Shown: one piece after another, positions 5,728 to 13,077 of the stretch
Layout of the letters: each line of letters starts with the position of its first letter
Position numbering within the stretch: the stretch's first letter is position 1
NCBI GenBank assembly: GCA_031258055.1
Contig: JAIRNM010000272.1
Span: forward strand, 1-13,077
Direction: 5' to 3'
DNA from: Bifidobacteriaceae bacterium
GTDB taxonomy: Bacteria; Actinomycetota; Actinomycetes; Actinomycetales; WQXJ01
DNA length: 13,077 bases
Notes under the pieces: model-generated
Told to the model about the DNA's origin: nothing
The model's database searches: none
Seen by the model: the letters and a program-made list of their open reading frames with translations, nothing else
Translations under genes and position numbers: made by a program

Positions 5728-6998
5728 GCCCCGTGTCTCCCGTCCCAGTGGTGGTCACCGGCCTGGGCGCCACCACGCCCCTGGGCGGTGATGTGCCCTC
5801 GACCTGGCGCGCCCTATTGGCGGGCGAATCAGGGGTCCGCGCCCTGGCGAATAGTTGGGCCGAGGACTACGGCCTGCCGGTCAATTTCGCCGCCCAGTTG
5901 AAGGTTCCGGCGAAAGCCGTGCTGTCCGGCCCAGAACTACGCCGGGCCGACCCGTCGGCCCAATACGCCTTGATCGCCGCGCGCGAAGCCTGGGCGGACG
6001 CCGGTGCTCCCGCCTTCGAACCGGAACGTGTGGCGGTCGTCATAGGCAGCGGCGTAGGCGGGGTCCAAACCATGTTGAACGGCTGGGACACGGTCCGCGA
6101 CCGTGGCGCCCGGCGCCTGTTGCCGTTGACCGTGCCAATGCTGATGTCGAATTCGCCTGCCGCCGCCGTCGCCATTGACTTGGGCGCGCGCGCCGGTGCC
6201 CACACGCCCGTGTCGGCTTGCGCCTCTGGGGCGGAAGCGCTGGTGCTGGCGGCCCGGATGATCCGCCAGGGTTTGGCCGATGCCGTCGTCGCCGGTGGCA
6301 CCGAAGCCGCCATCCATCCGCTCACCTTGGGCGCTTTCGCCAAAATGCGGGCTTTGTCGACCCGTTCCGATTCGCCGGAGACTGCTTCCAGGCCCTTCTG
6401 CGTCAGCCGCGACGGTTTCGTTATGGGCGAGGGCGCTGGTGTGATGGTCTTGGAGTCGTTGGCTTCCCCCCAGGGGCGAGGCGCCCGGATCTACGGCGCG
6501 CTGGCCGGGGTCGGGTCTTCCTCGGATGCCTATGACGTGGCCCCTCCGGACCCTTCCGGCCAGGGCCAACGCCGGGCCATGCGGGCTGCCCTGGCAGACG
6601 CCGGACCAGCCTTAGCCAGTTCGATTGTCCATGTCAACGCCCATGCCACCGCCACACCGGTGGGCGACACAATCGAAGCCGAAGCGATCAGCCAGGCACT
6701 GACTGAGACATCGGGTTCACCGGACTTGGCTGAGCGCGTGTGGGTTTCGGCCACCAAGTCGATGATCGGCCATTTGTTGGGGGCGGCTGGCGCCGTCGAA
6801 TCTATCTTCACGCTTCTAGCGCTGCGCGACCGCCTAGCGCCGCCCACCACCAACATTGAGCGACTCGACCCGGCGGTGTCATGCCGAGTCGTGCGCGACA
6901 CGCCTCAGCCGCTGCTGGAGCAAGGACCGGTGGCGGCCCTCAATAACGCCTTCGGATTCGGCGGCCACAACATGGCGCTCGTGTTCACGGCTGAGTAG
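5724..6998 (+). CDS. fabF: 3-oxoacyl-ACP synthase II (FabF)
   Basis: FabF condenses acyl-ACP with malonyl-ACP in the elongation rounds of fatty acid synthesis. The 424-residue product shows the catalytic Cys166 in VSACASGAEA, His307 in VNAHATATPVGD, Lys345 and His350 in ATKSMIGHLLGAAGA, and the C-terminal NNAFGFGGHN. The start is uncertain: a TTG at 5724 overlaps the acpP stop, and an in-frame GTG at 5733 would shorten the protein by three residues. Neither has a Shine-Dalgarno sequence, which fits translational coupling. It is the last gene of the fab operon; the fabG, fabZ, fabI and accD-type genes sometimes found with fab operons do not follow. Confidence 0.93.
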   Translation: MSPVSPVPVVVTGLGATTPLGGDVPSTWRALLAGESGVRALANSWAEDYGLPVNFAAQLKVPAKAVLSGPELRRADPSAQYALIAAREAWADAGAPAFEPERVAVVIGSGVGGVQTMLNGWDTVRDRGARRLLPLTVPMLMSNSPAAAVAIDLGARAGAHTPVSACASGAEALVLAARMIRQGLADAVVAGGTEAAIHPLTLGAFAKMRALSTRSDSPETASRPFCVSRDGFVMGEGAGVMVLESLASPQGRGARIYGALAGVGSSSDAYDVAPPDPSGQGQRRAMRAALADAGPALASSIVHVNAHATATPVGDTIEAEAISQALTETSGSPDLAERVWVSATKSMIGHLLGAAGAVESIFTLLALRDRLAPPTTNIERLDPAVSCRVVRDTPQPLLEQGPVAALNNAFGFGGHNMALVFTAE

Positions 6999-7038
6999 CC
7001 GCTCCATGTCCCCGGTCACCCTTTGCGCGCCGTACGAA

Positions 7039-7140
7039 CGTCATCCTGCGCCCAGCAGCCACGTGGTCCCGCGCTCAGCCGCGGGATCTCACCGAACCAG
7101 ACAGGTCCCGCGGCCTCGCTTCGCCGCGCGCGGGATGACG
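7039..7140. repeat. REP/MITE-like nested inverted repeat element
   Basis: The ends CGTCATCCTGCGC (7039-7051) and GCGCGGGATGACG (7128-7140) are inverted copies matching at 12 of 13 bases. Inside are two hairpins with the same arms: TCCCGCG/CGCGGGA at 7067-7086 (6-nt loop) and at 7106-7135 (16-nt loop). GGTCCCGCG is thus repeated directly at 7065-7073 and 7104-7112. The architecture resembles short palindromic elements dispersed in bacterial genomes between genes. Only one copy is present, so dispersal is inferred. Confidence 0.55.
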
Positions 7141-7239
7141 ACGATGGACGCTGCGCTCGCCTCGTCCGAGGCAGCTCTCTGTCAGACCGATTTGACCTGG
7201 CCTAGGTCGCCGTGTTTAGCTGAATTCCGAAAGGTAAAG

Positions 7240-7261
7240 GCCAAGCCATGGTGGGCTTGGC
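7240..7261. repeat. Perfect 8-bp hairpin upstream of the CoA-transferase operon
   Basis: GCCAAGCC (7240-7247) and GGCTTGGC (7254-7261) form a perfect stem with the 6-nt loop ATGGTG, about 92 nt before the CoA-transferase start. No U-tract follows, so it is more likely an operator, a leader hairpin or a factor-dependent terminator element than an intrinsic terminator for fabF. Confidence 0.45.
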
Positions 7262-7352
7262 TGGAGTTCAAGATGGTGTCGGGGGCAACGCCACATTCTA
7301 AACGCTTCGCCTCCTTCCGTCTTGATGGTTAACCAAACCGGGGGGAGCCACT

Positions 7353-8945
7353 GTGACCGCCAAGGTCATCACCGCCGACCAGGCGGCCGAACTAATCCAA
7401 GCGGGCCAAACGCTGGGCATTCAAGGAATCATTTGCACGTCCGTCGCTGAAGACCTGATCGAGGCCCTGGCCCGTCGCTTCAAAGCAACCGGTGAGCCGA
7501 AGGGAATCACCATCTTCACCGAGTCGGGCATTGGCGATGGCGACAAGCGCGGGCTCAACGCCTTAGCGTTGGAGGGCCTGATCGGCGAGTTGCACTGCGC
7601 CCATCTCGGCACGGCGCCAGCCATGGCCGCCGCCGTGGCGGGCAACACCTTCCCGGCTTTCATCGTGCCGCAAGGCGTAAACGCCCAACTGTTGCGCGCC
7701 ATCGCCGGACATAAGCCCGGTGTCATCACGACCGTCGGCCTGGGCACCTACGCCGACCCGCGGGTCGAAGCATGCCACGGCAATCAAGCCGCCAAAGACT
7801 CCGGCAAACGTGTCGTGGAACTGCTCGAATTGGACGGCCAGGAATACCTCCGTTACCTGCCGCGCAAGATCGACATCTGCTTCATCCGGGCGACCTCAGC
7901 CGACGAGGTGGGCAATCTCTCAATCGAAAAGGAATCAATCCGCTTCGACCAACTCGAGATGGCCACCGCCACGCGCAACAGCGGCGGCATTGTCATAGCC
8001 CAGGTCGAACGGATAGTCGAGCGGGGTTCATTGAACCCCCATTCGGTCGTGATTCCGGGCCTGCTGGTGGACTATGTGGTGCGAGCCGACCCGGCCCACC
8101 ATCTCCAATGCCTGATCGACCCGGACTACCATCCCGAATGGTCCGGCGAAGCCCGGTTGCCGATGGCCGCGGCCGAGCGGACGGCTCTGACTGCCCGGAA
8201 GGTTTGCGGGCGCCGGGCCGCCTTCTTGCTGAAGGACGGCTACCACGTGAACCTCGGGATCGGCATCCCCGACTCGGTCAGCGACGTGGCGGCCGAGGAA
8301 AACCTCTCCGCCAGCATCTCAATGAGCATCGAGGCGGGCATCTACGGCGGTGTACCGATGGGGGGCCTCAGAATCTGCTCGGCCCACAACCCCGAGTGCA
8401 TCATCTCGCAAGTCGCCACCTTCGACATCTACGACGGCGGCGGGATTGACCTGGCGGTGCTCGGCGCCGCCGAAATCGACCGCGAAGGCAACGTCAACGT
8501 GTCCAAATTCGCTGGTCGAGTGGTGGGACCGGGCGGGTTCGTCAACATCTCGCAATCAACCAAAACGGTCGCCTTCGTCGGCACTTTCACCGCTGGCGGC
8601 AACCGCTACCAGATCGGCGACGGCCGGCTGACCATTCTCGAAGAGGGCCGCAACATCAAATTCAAGGACAAGGTTGAGCAGATCACCTTCTCCGGCCCTT
8701 ACGCCGCCGCCAGCGGCAAGGACGTTTACTACATCACCGAGCGGGCGGTTTTCAAGCTGACCGAGGGCGGCATCAAGCTGATTGAGATCGCGCCTGGCGT
8801 GGACCTGCGGCGGGACATCCTCGATCAAATGGAGTTCGAGCCGCTGATCGCTGACGATCTGCGGCTAATGGACCGGCGTATCTTCACCGACGCGTTGATG
8901 GGCCTGACGACGGCATCGGCCAACGAAGCACTCGCCGTCGCTTAA
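7353..8945 (+). CDS. Acyl-CoA:carboxylate CoA-transferase, YdiF/Pct type (fused alpha-beta)
   Basis: This class I CoA-transferase exchanges CoA between short acyl-CoAs and free acids such as acetate, propionate, butyrate or acetoacetate. The 530 residues are the usual length for single-chain enzymes with fused alpha and beta halves. The catalytic glutamate is probably Glu327 in SIEAGIYGGVPMGG. The C-terminal half follows propionate CoA-transferase and YdiF closely: FDIYDGGGIDLAVLG (357-371), GNVNVSKF (379-386), FVGTFTAGG (408-416) and VEQITFSG (441-448). The start is the GTG at 7353, with GGGGGAG about 6 nt upstream. As first gene of a thiolase, dehydrogenase and acyl-CoA dehydrogenase cluster, it probably releases butyrate from butyryl-CoA or activates the incoming acid. 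Exact substrates cannot be read from the sequence. Confidence 0.9.
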   Translation: MTAKVITADQAAELIQAGQTLGIQGIICTSVAEDLIEALARRFKATGEPKGITIFTESGIGDGDKRGLNALALEGLIGELHCAHLGTAPAMAAAVAGNTFPAFIVPQGVNAQLLRAIAGHKPGVITTVGLGTYADPRVEACHGNQAAKDSGKRVVELLELDGQEYLRYLPRKIDICFIRATSADEVGNLSIEKESIRFDQLEMATATRNSGGIVIAQVERIVERGSLNPHSVVIPGLLVDYVVRADPAHHLQCLIDPDYHPEWSGEARLPMAAAERTALTARKVCGRRAAFLLKDGYHVNLGIGIPDSVSDVAAEENLSASISMSIEAGIYGGVPMGGLRICSAHNPECIISQVATFDIYDGGGIDLAVLGAAEIDREGNVNVSKFAGRVVGPGGFVNISQSTKTVAFVGTFTAGGNRYQIGDGRLTILEEGRNIKFKDKVEQITFSGPYAAASGKDVYYITERAVFKLTEGGIKLIEIAPGVDLRRDILDQMEFEPLIADDLRLMDRRIFTDALMGLTTASANEALAVA

Positions 8946-9053
8946 CAGCGGGGCCTTGCCCAGTGCGGTCGGGTCGCCGCCGCGCTCACCGGTCGGTCGG
9001 CCAGTGGTCGCGGCCCAAACCTTAACCCAACCAACCCTGAGAGGTGATCGAAA
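8946..9053 (+). other. Intergenic spacer with strong ribosome binding site for the thiolase
   Basis: This 108-bp gap contains no gene. Just before the thiolase ATG is GAGAGGTGAT (9039-9048), a near-complete match to the 16S rRNA anti-Shine-Dalgarno sequence at good spacing, so the thiolase should be translated efficiently even if co-transcribed from the CoA-transferase promoter. I see no clear terminator or promoter. Confidence 0.5.
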
Positions 9054-10256
9054 ATGCCCGAAGCAGTCATAGTGGCCGGCGCCAGAACTCCGTTTGGCAA
9101 GTTCGGCGGCGCCTTGCGACCGCTGTCAGCCGTCGAATTGGGCGGCCTGGCCATCGCCAAGGCGGTCAAACGGGCGGCCATCGACCCGGCCGAAGCGGAC
9201 GAGGTCATTATGGGCGGCGTGCTGACCGCCGGACTCGGCCAGATTCCGGCGCGCCAAGCCGCCCGCCTGGCTGGCATCCCGGCCTCCGTGCCGGCCTTGC
9301 ACGTCAACAAAGTCTGCAGCTCGTCGCTCAAAGCCGTGACCTTGGCGGCCCAGGCGATCCGAGCTGGTGACGCTGATGTCGTCATAGCCGGCGGGATGGA
9401 ATCTATGAGCAACGCGCCCTACTTGGCGCCGTCTATGCGCTGGGGCGCGCGGATGAACGACGCGCCCTTCAAAGACGCCATGGTCCTCGACGGGCTCTGG
9501 TGCCCGGAAAACGACGTCCACATGGCCGTGATTGGCGGCTCCGTCGCTGTTGAGAGCGCTATTGGGCGCGCCCAGCAAGACGCTTGGGCGTTGCGCAGCC
9601 AGGAGCGCTGGGCCGCGGCCGAGGCAGCGGGTTGGTTCAATGCCGAGCGCTTCCCCATCGAGGTGACAGGGGCGCGCGGCGCTGTCGCCGTGGTCGAATC
9701 GGACGAGGCGCCCCGGCCCGAGACCACCGCCGAGGCGCTGGGCAAACTGAAGCCGCTGTTCATAGCCGACGGCACCGTCACAGCCGGCAACGCACCTGGC
9801 ACCAACGACGGCGCCGCCGCCCTGGTAATCATGTCCCGGCGACGGGCTGACCAGCTCGGTTGCCCAGTTTTGGCGGCTATCAAAGGCTACGCCCAGGCTT
9901 CGGCCGAGGCCCGCTACATCTCGACTGTGCCGGGCTTGGCAATCCGCGCCTTGGCGGACAAGACCGGATTAGACCTGAGCCACTTGGACCGGCTGGAGAT
10001 CAACGAGGCCTTCGCGGCGGTGCCGCTGGTCAGCGGCCTAAAGGTGCTGGGCCTGTCCGAATCCGAGTTGGACGCGAAGGTCAACGTCAACGGCGGGGCG
10101 GTGGCGGTCGGCCACCCGATCGGCGCGACCGGCGCCAGGATCGTCTTGACTTTGGCCCATCAACTGCGCCGGGACGGCCTGGCGACGGGCGTGGCCGCCA
10201 TCTGCTCCGGGATGGCCCAAGGCGACGCCATCTGGCTTCAGGCGGAGGCTCCCTGA
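9054..10256 (+). CDS. Thiolase (acetyl-CoA C-acetyltransferase)
   Basis: This thiolase joins two acetyl-CoA into acetoacetyl-CoA, or cleaves 3-ketoacyl-CoA in the reverse sense. The 400 residues are of normal family length. Visible are the nucleophile Cys88 in VNKVCSSSLKA, GGMESMSNAPY (113-123), NEAFA (317-321), His354 in GHPIGATG and the C-terminal acid/base Cys384 in ICSGMAQGDA. The last motif is usually CGGGxG-like, so Ser-Gly-Met after the cysteine is a variation, though the catalytic cysteine is kept. The ATG at 9054 has an excellent ribosome binding site. Its position before 3-hydroxyacyl-CoA dehydrogenase and acyl-CoA dehydrogenase genes fits acetyl-CoA acetyltransferase in a C4 pathway better than a long-chain thiolase, but the chain-length preference is inferred. 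Confidence 0.92.
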   Translation: MPEAVIVAGARTPFGKFGGALRPLSAVELGGLAIAKAVKRAAIDPAEADEVIMGGVLTAGLGQIPARQAARLAGIPASVPALHVNKVCSSSLKAVTLAAQAIRAGDADVVIAGGMESMSNAPYLAPSMRWGARMNDAPFKDAMVLDGLWCPENDVHMAVIGGSVAVESAIGRAQQDAWALRSQERWAAAEAAGWFNAERFPIEVTGARGAVAVVESDEAPRPETTAEALGKLKPLFIADGTVTAGNAPGTNDGAAALVIMSRRRADQLGCPVLAAIKGYAQASAEARYISTVPGLAIRALADKTGLDLSHLDRLEINEAFAAVPLVSGLKVLGLSESELDAKVNVNGGAVAVGHPIGATGARIVLTLAHQLRRDGLATGVAAICSGMAQGDAIWLQAEAP

Positions 10257-10319
10257 CGGCCATTAGCTAAGTACCGACCAGACAGACACCACATCATTTG
10301 ATAAAGGAAACGAGAAATC

Positions 10320-11177
10320 ATGACCATAGCCACAACCATGGTGATCGGCGCCGGCCAAATGGGCGGCGGGATCGCCCAAGTCATGGCCGCCGCCGGCCGC
10401 CGCGTCTACTTGAGCGATGCCGACCCGGCCGCGACCGCCCGTCGTCTCGAATTCATCGACCGCTTACTGAGCAAAGATGTCGCCAAAGGCAAGATCACAG
10501 CCGAGCAGAGAACCGCCACGCTAGCCAACTTGGTCCCTGTGACCGGCCTGGCTGAGGCCGCCGAATGCGATCTGGTGGTCGAGGCGATCATCGAAAGCCT
10601 GGACGCCAAAGCGGCTCTGTTTAGTGAACTCGACTCGATCTGTCCTGAGCGAACAATTCTGGCTTCTAACACTTCCTCGCTGCCGATCACAGAAATAGCC
10701 GCTGTCACCAGGCGGCCGGACCGGGTCATCGGCATGCATTTCATGAATCCCGTGCCGGTGATGAAACTGGTCGAGATCATCCGCGGCCTAGCCACCGCGC
10801 CCGAAACGGTAGCGGCTATCCGCCAAGAAGCGATTGATCTAGGTAAAGAGCCTATCGAGGCGCGCGATGTTCCCGGTTTCGTCTCTAACCGGGTGCTCAT
10901 GCCAATGATCAACGAGGCCGTCTACTGCCTTTATGAGGGCGTGGCCAGCATCGAAGACATCGACACGGTCATGAGGCTGGGTATGAACCATCCGATGGGC
11001 CCGCTGACGCTGGCCGATTTCATCGGCCTGGATACTTGCTTGTACATCATGGAAGTGCTCTACCAGGGCTTTTCCGACTCGAAATACCGTCCCTGCCCAC
11101 TACTGCGGCAATACGTCAACGCCGGCTGGCTGGGCAAGAAATCCGGTCGCGGCTTCTACACCTACACCACCCGCTAA
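10320..11177 (+). CDS. 3-hydroxybutyryl-CoA dehydrogenase
   Basis: The enzyme interconverts acetoacetyl-CoA and 3-hydroxybutyryl-CoA using NAD(P)H. At 285 residues it is a stand-alone dehydrogenase, not fused to an enoyl-CoA hydratase. The Rossmann motif [11 protein letters not shown] (residues 10-20) is at the N-terminus, with Asp33 after the second strand (YLSDAD), which favours NAD over NADP by the usual rule. Catalytic residues are His140 in [15 protein letters not shown], Glu152 in the same motif and Asn190 in [16 protein letters not shown] (117-124) holds the conserved serine. The C-terminal domain has [16 protein letters not shown] (223-238) and ends GRGFYTY. The ATG at 10320 follows AAAGGA by about 11 nt. 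It lies 63 bp after the thiolase and 11 bp before the acyl-CoA dehydrogenase gene. Confidence 0.93.
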   Translation: MTIATTMVIGAGQMGGGIAQVMAAAGRRVYLSDADPAATARRLEFIDRLLSKDVAKGKITAEQRTATLANLVPVTGLAEAAECDLVVEAIIESLDAKAALFSELDSICPERTILASNTSSLPITEIAAVTRRPDRVIGMHFMNPVPVMKLVEIIRGLATAPETVAAIRQEAIDLGKEPIEARDVPGFVSNRVLMPMINEAVYCLYEGVASIEDIDTVMRLGMNHPMGPLTLADFIGLDTCLYIMEVLYQGFSDSKYRPCPLLRQYVNAGWLGKKSGRGFYTYTTR

Positions 11178-11188
11178 AAGGAGCAACC

Positions 11189-12328
11189 ATGCCGTTCCAC
11201 CTGACAGATGAACAAGAACTGGTCCGAGCCTCGGTTCGGGAATTCGCCGAAGCGGCGGTCAAACCCTTGGCGGCGGTGATCGACCGGGAGCACCGGCCGC
11301 CCCTGGAGAACCTACCCAAAATGGCTGAGCTTGGCATTTTCGGGATGACACTGCCACCCGAGTACGGCGGTTTGGGCACCGACTACCTCAGTTTCGTGAT
11401 CGCGCTGGAAGAACTGTCGCGCTGCTGCGCCACCACTGGCGTGATCACAGAGGTCCACACTTCGCTCTGCTGCACGTCGATTCTCCGTTTCGGCAGCGAG
11501 GACCAAAAGCGCCAGTATCTGCCGGACATGGCCGCCGGCCGGAAGATCGGTGCCTTCTGCTTGACCGAGCCGGGGGCGGGTTCGGACGCTGGCGCCTTGG
11601 TGACCAGCGCCAAGCGGGACGGCCAGGACTACGTCATCGACGGCCAGAAGATCTTTATCACGAACGGCTCGTTCGCCCAGATCTTCATTGTCATGGCTCG
11701 GACTTCTGACGCTCCCGGCACGCGGGGGATCAGCGCCTTCCTGGTTGACCGCGAGACGCCTGGTCTTGAGATCGGGCCGCCGGAGCGCAAAATGGGCATT
11801 CGCGGCTCTTCGACCACGCCAGTCCGGCTGAACCAGGTGCGCGTCCCCGCGACGGCCAGGCTGGGCGAGGAAGGTGAAGGCTTCAAGATTGCGATGCGCG
11901 GGCTTGACGGCGGTCGCACCGGCATAGCCGCCCAGGCCCTCGGTATAGCGCAAGGCGCCTTCGAGGAGGCTGTCAACTACGCCAAGGAGCGGGTCCAATT
12001 CGGCAAACCGATCGCGGCTCTCCAAGCTATTCAATGGATGGTCGCCGACATGGCGACAGACATTGAGGCCGGCCGGATGCTGGTCTACCAGGCCGCGGAC
12101 CTGGAAGACCGCGGCCAACCGTTCGCTGGCGCTGCCGCCAAAGCCAAACTTTTCTGCGGCCCGATGGCAACCCGCGTGACCCACGCTGCTGTTCAGGTCC
12201 ACGGCGGCAACGGCTACATCGAAGGTTTCCCAGTCGAACGGATGTACCGCGACGCCCGCATCACTGAAATCTACGAAGGCACAAACGAGATCCAACGTCT
12301 AGTCATCTCGCGCGGCTATCTGCGCTGA
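11189..12328 (+). CDS. Short-chain (butyryl-CoA type) acyl-CoA dehydrogenase
   Basis: This FAD enzyme interconverts crotonyl-CoA and butyryl-CoA, passing electrons to or from an electron transfer flavoprotein. The 379 residues match the short-chain class. FAD and substrate motifs are [12 protein letters not shown] (123-134), FITNG (156-160) and [16 protein letters not shown] (336-351). The catalytic base is Glu363 in [10 protein letters not shown], the position typical of short-chain and medium-chain enzymes. The start is the ATG at 11189, preceded by AAAAGGAG at 5-nt spacing; the open frame reaches further upstream, but that part overlaps the dehydrogenase gene in another frame and is not protein-like. 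The etfB-like gene starts 11 bp downstream, so enzyme and electron carrier are probably made together. The direction, butyrate formation or oxidation, is not determined by sequence. Confidence 0.94.
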   Translation: MPFHLTDEQELVRASVREFAEAAVKPLAAVIDREHRPPLENLPKMAELGIFGMTLPPEYGGLGTDYLSFVIALEELSRCCATTGVITEVHTSLCCTSILRFGSEDQKRQYLPDMAAGRKIGAFCLTEPGAGSDAGALVTSAKRDGQDYVIDGQKIFITNGSFAQIFIVMARTSDAPGTRGISAFLVDRETPGLEIGPPERKMGIRGSSTTPVRLNQVRVPATARLGEEGEGFKIAMRGLDGGRTGIAAQALGIAQGAFEEAVNYAKERVQFGKPIAALQAIQWMVADMATDIEAGRMLVYQAADLEDRGQPFAGAAAKAKLFCGPMATRVTHAAVQVHGGNGYIEGFPVERMYRDARITEIYEGTNEIQRLVISRGYLR

Positions 12329-12339
12329 AAGGAGCTGTC

Positions 12340-13077
12340 ATGTTGATCTGCGTGGCTTACAAGTGGGCGCCCGACCCGGCCGAAGCCGCTGTCGATGGCG
12401 CCGGACAGCTTGATTACTCCCGCGCCAAGGCCACCATCAGCGAATATGACGCGGTCGCCATTCAGATGGCCCGCGACCTGGCGAATTCGGCCGGAGCCGA
12501 ATTGGTCGGGCTGACGGCGGGGCCACCCGCCAGCGCGGCGCCGCTAGCAGCCAAGGCGGCGCTGTCACGGGGTCTCGACTCGCTTACGGCCGTCGTCGAT
12601 GAATCGTTGGCCCAGGCCGATGCCGCCCGCACTGGTCAGGCTTTAGCCGGTGCCGTGCGTGAGCTCGGTTCGGTTGATCTGGTCATAACCGGTGATTGCT
12701 CAATCGACGAGGGAGCGGGCCTGGTGCCGGGGGCGCTGGCAGGGCAGCTGGGCTGGCCAGCCGTTCTGGAAGCCTCCAAGATCGTTGTCGAAGGCTCAAC
12801 CGTGAAATTGGAACGGGCTGTCGCCGGGGTCACAGAGCTGATCGAACTGGCTGGTCCGGCCGTGATTGGCGTGGCGGCGGGAGCATTAGCGCCGAAGGCA
12901 CCCGGCATGAAGGACGTCATGGCAGCGGCCAAGAAGCCGATTAACCGGCTGACCGGCGCCGACGTGGGCCTGGGCCGGGCGCAAGGAGAAGTCCTCGCCA
13001 CCGCCAAGCTGACCGGCCCGGCCCGTAAAGGAATCACTATCGATGCCAGCGACCCGGCCGCAGCGGCAGCCGACCTG
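12340..13077 (+). CDS. Electron transfer flavoprotein beta subunit, FixA-like (3' truncated by window)
   Basis: The visible 246 residues form an adenine-nucleotide-binding ETF beta subunit, the partner of an EtfA/FixB alpha subunit presumably encoded just beyond the window. The N-terminus MLICVAYKWAPDPAEAAV and LDYSRAKATISEYDAVAIQMA-like text (ISEYD at residues 33-37) resemble E. coli FixA more than the mitochondrial-type beta subunit. TGDCSIDEGAG (116-126) lies where the family has its nucleotide-binding loop, followed by LGWPAV. AAKKPI (about 197-202) is the conserved late motif. FixA proteins are around 255-260 residues, so only the last few are missing. The ATG at 12340 follows AAAGGAG (12328-12334). 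It should carry electrons for the acyl-CoA dehydrogenase encoded 11 bp upstream; whether it bifurcates electrons cannot be judged without the alpha subunit. Confidence 0.85.
   Translation, partial: MLICVAYKWAPDPAEAAVDGAGQLDYSRAKATISEYDAVAIQMARDLANSAGAELVGLTAGPPASAAPLAAKAALSRGLDSLTAVVDESLAQADAARTGQALAGAVRELGSVDLVITGDCSIDEGAGLVPGALAGQLGWPAVLEASKIVVEGSTVKLERAVAGVTELIELAGPAVIGVAAGALAPKAPGMKDVMAAAKKPINRLTGADVGLGRAQGEVLATAKLTGPARKGITIDASDPAAAAADL

Larger units (their letters stand above)
6999..7352. other. 354-bp non-coding stretch between the two operons
   Basis: No gene is supported here. The left half holds a structured repeat element (7039-7140). The right half holds a perfect 8-bp hairpin (7240-7261) and the leader of the CoA-transferase gene. 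TTGACC (7192-7197) resembles a -35 box, but the sequence 17 nt on (TTTAGC) is a poor -10. An open frame crossing the whole gap starts inside fabF in another frame and has no family resemblance. I see no intrinsic terminator with a U-tract after fabF. Confidence 0.55.

Noticed and set aside
6856..7332. 158-codon plus-strand frame running from fabF through the gap
   Set aside because: Begins inside fabF out of frame and crosses the palindromic element; its translation resembles no protein family and no ribosome binding site is seen.
11036..11188. N-terminal extension of the acyl-CoA dehydrogenase reading frame
   Set aside because: It overlaps the 3' end of the hydroxybutyryl-CoA dehydrogenase gene and reads as non-protein-like text; the ATG at 11189 has a strong ribosome binding site and a typical family N-terminus.
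11312..12295. 327-codon minus-strand frame opposite the acyl-CoA dehydrogenase
   Set aside because: Long antisense frames are common in high-GC genes; the plus-strand product is a complete acyl-CoA dehydrogenase and the antisense translation has no recognisable domain.
1..13077. CRISPR arrays, tRNA or rRNA genes, transposases, attachment sites
   Set aside because: I looked for repeat-spacer arrays, tRNA-like cloverleafs, rRNA text and transposase or integrase motifs and found none; the ATPase gene alone is not enough to call a mobile or defence island.

Overview
The window is high-GC DNA with dense, mostly co-directional coding. It carries a DUF3052 gene and a PucR-type regulator ahead of fabD-fabH-acpP-fabF, a gene order known from Actinomycetota such as Streptomyces, so the source is very probably an actinobacterium. 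The genus cannot be read from the sequence. The second half encodes most of a reverse beta-oxidation (butyryl-CoA) module, which suggests an organism with a fermentative or short-chain fatty acid metabolism.

Layout. Positions 1-260 hold no supportable gene. A minus-strand AAA/ORC-like ATPase (261-1370) follows. Its AT-rich upstream region (1371-1669) carries repeated, partly helically phased CTAAA/TTTAG motifs. Next is a minus-strand DUF3052 gene (1670-2098), then a divergent start into the plus-strand regulator fasR (2212-3381). A 177-bp hairpin-rich leader separates fasR from the type II fatty acid synthase operon fabD-fabH-acpP-fabF (3559-6998), whose genes overlap by 4, 8 and 4 bp. A 354-bp non-coding stretch (6999-7352) holds a REP/MITE-like nested inverted repeat and a separate strong hairpin. 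After it comes a second plus-strand run: a YdiF/Pct-type CoA-transferase, thiolase, 3-hydroxyacyl-CoA dehydrogenase, short-chain acyl-CoA dehydrogenase and a FixA/EtfB-type electron transfer flavoprotein subunit, cut by the window end.

How the genes work together. FabD loads malonyl groups onto AcpP, FabH primes the first condensation from an acyl-CoA, and FabF extends. FasR is the likely regulator of that operon; a short inverted repeat before fasR is partly repeated before fabD and is a candidate operator. The second cluster joins two acetyl-CoA (thiolase), reduces to 3-hydroxybutyryl-CoA (dehydrogenase), reduces crotonyl-CoA to butyryl-CoA (acyl-CoA dehydrogenase with Etf) and exchanges CoA with acetate or another acid (CoA-transferase). 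It could also run in the oxidative direction. The crotonase for the dehydration step is not in the window.

The most useful points for follow-up are the candidate FasR operator, the phased TTTAG array before the ATPase gene, the structured element between the two operons, and the juxtaposition of a crotonase-less butyryl-CoA module with the fatty acid synthase operon.
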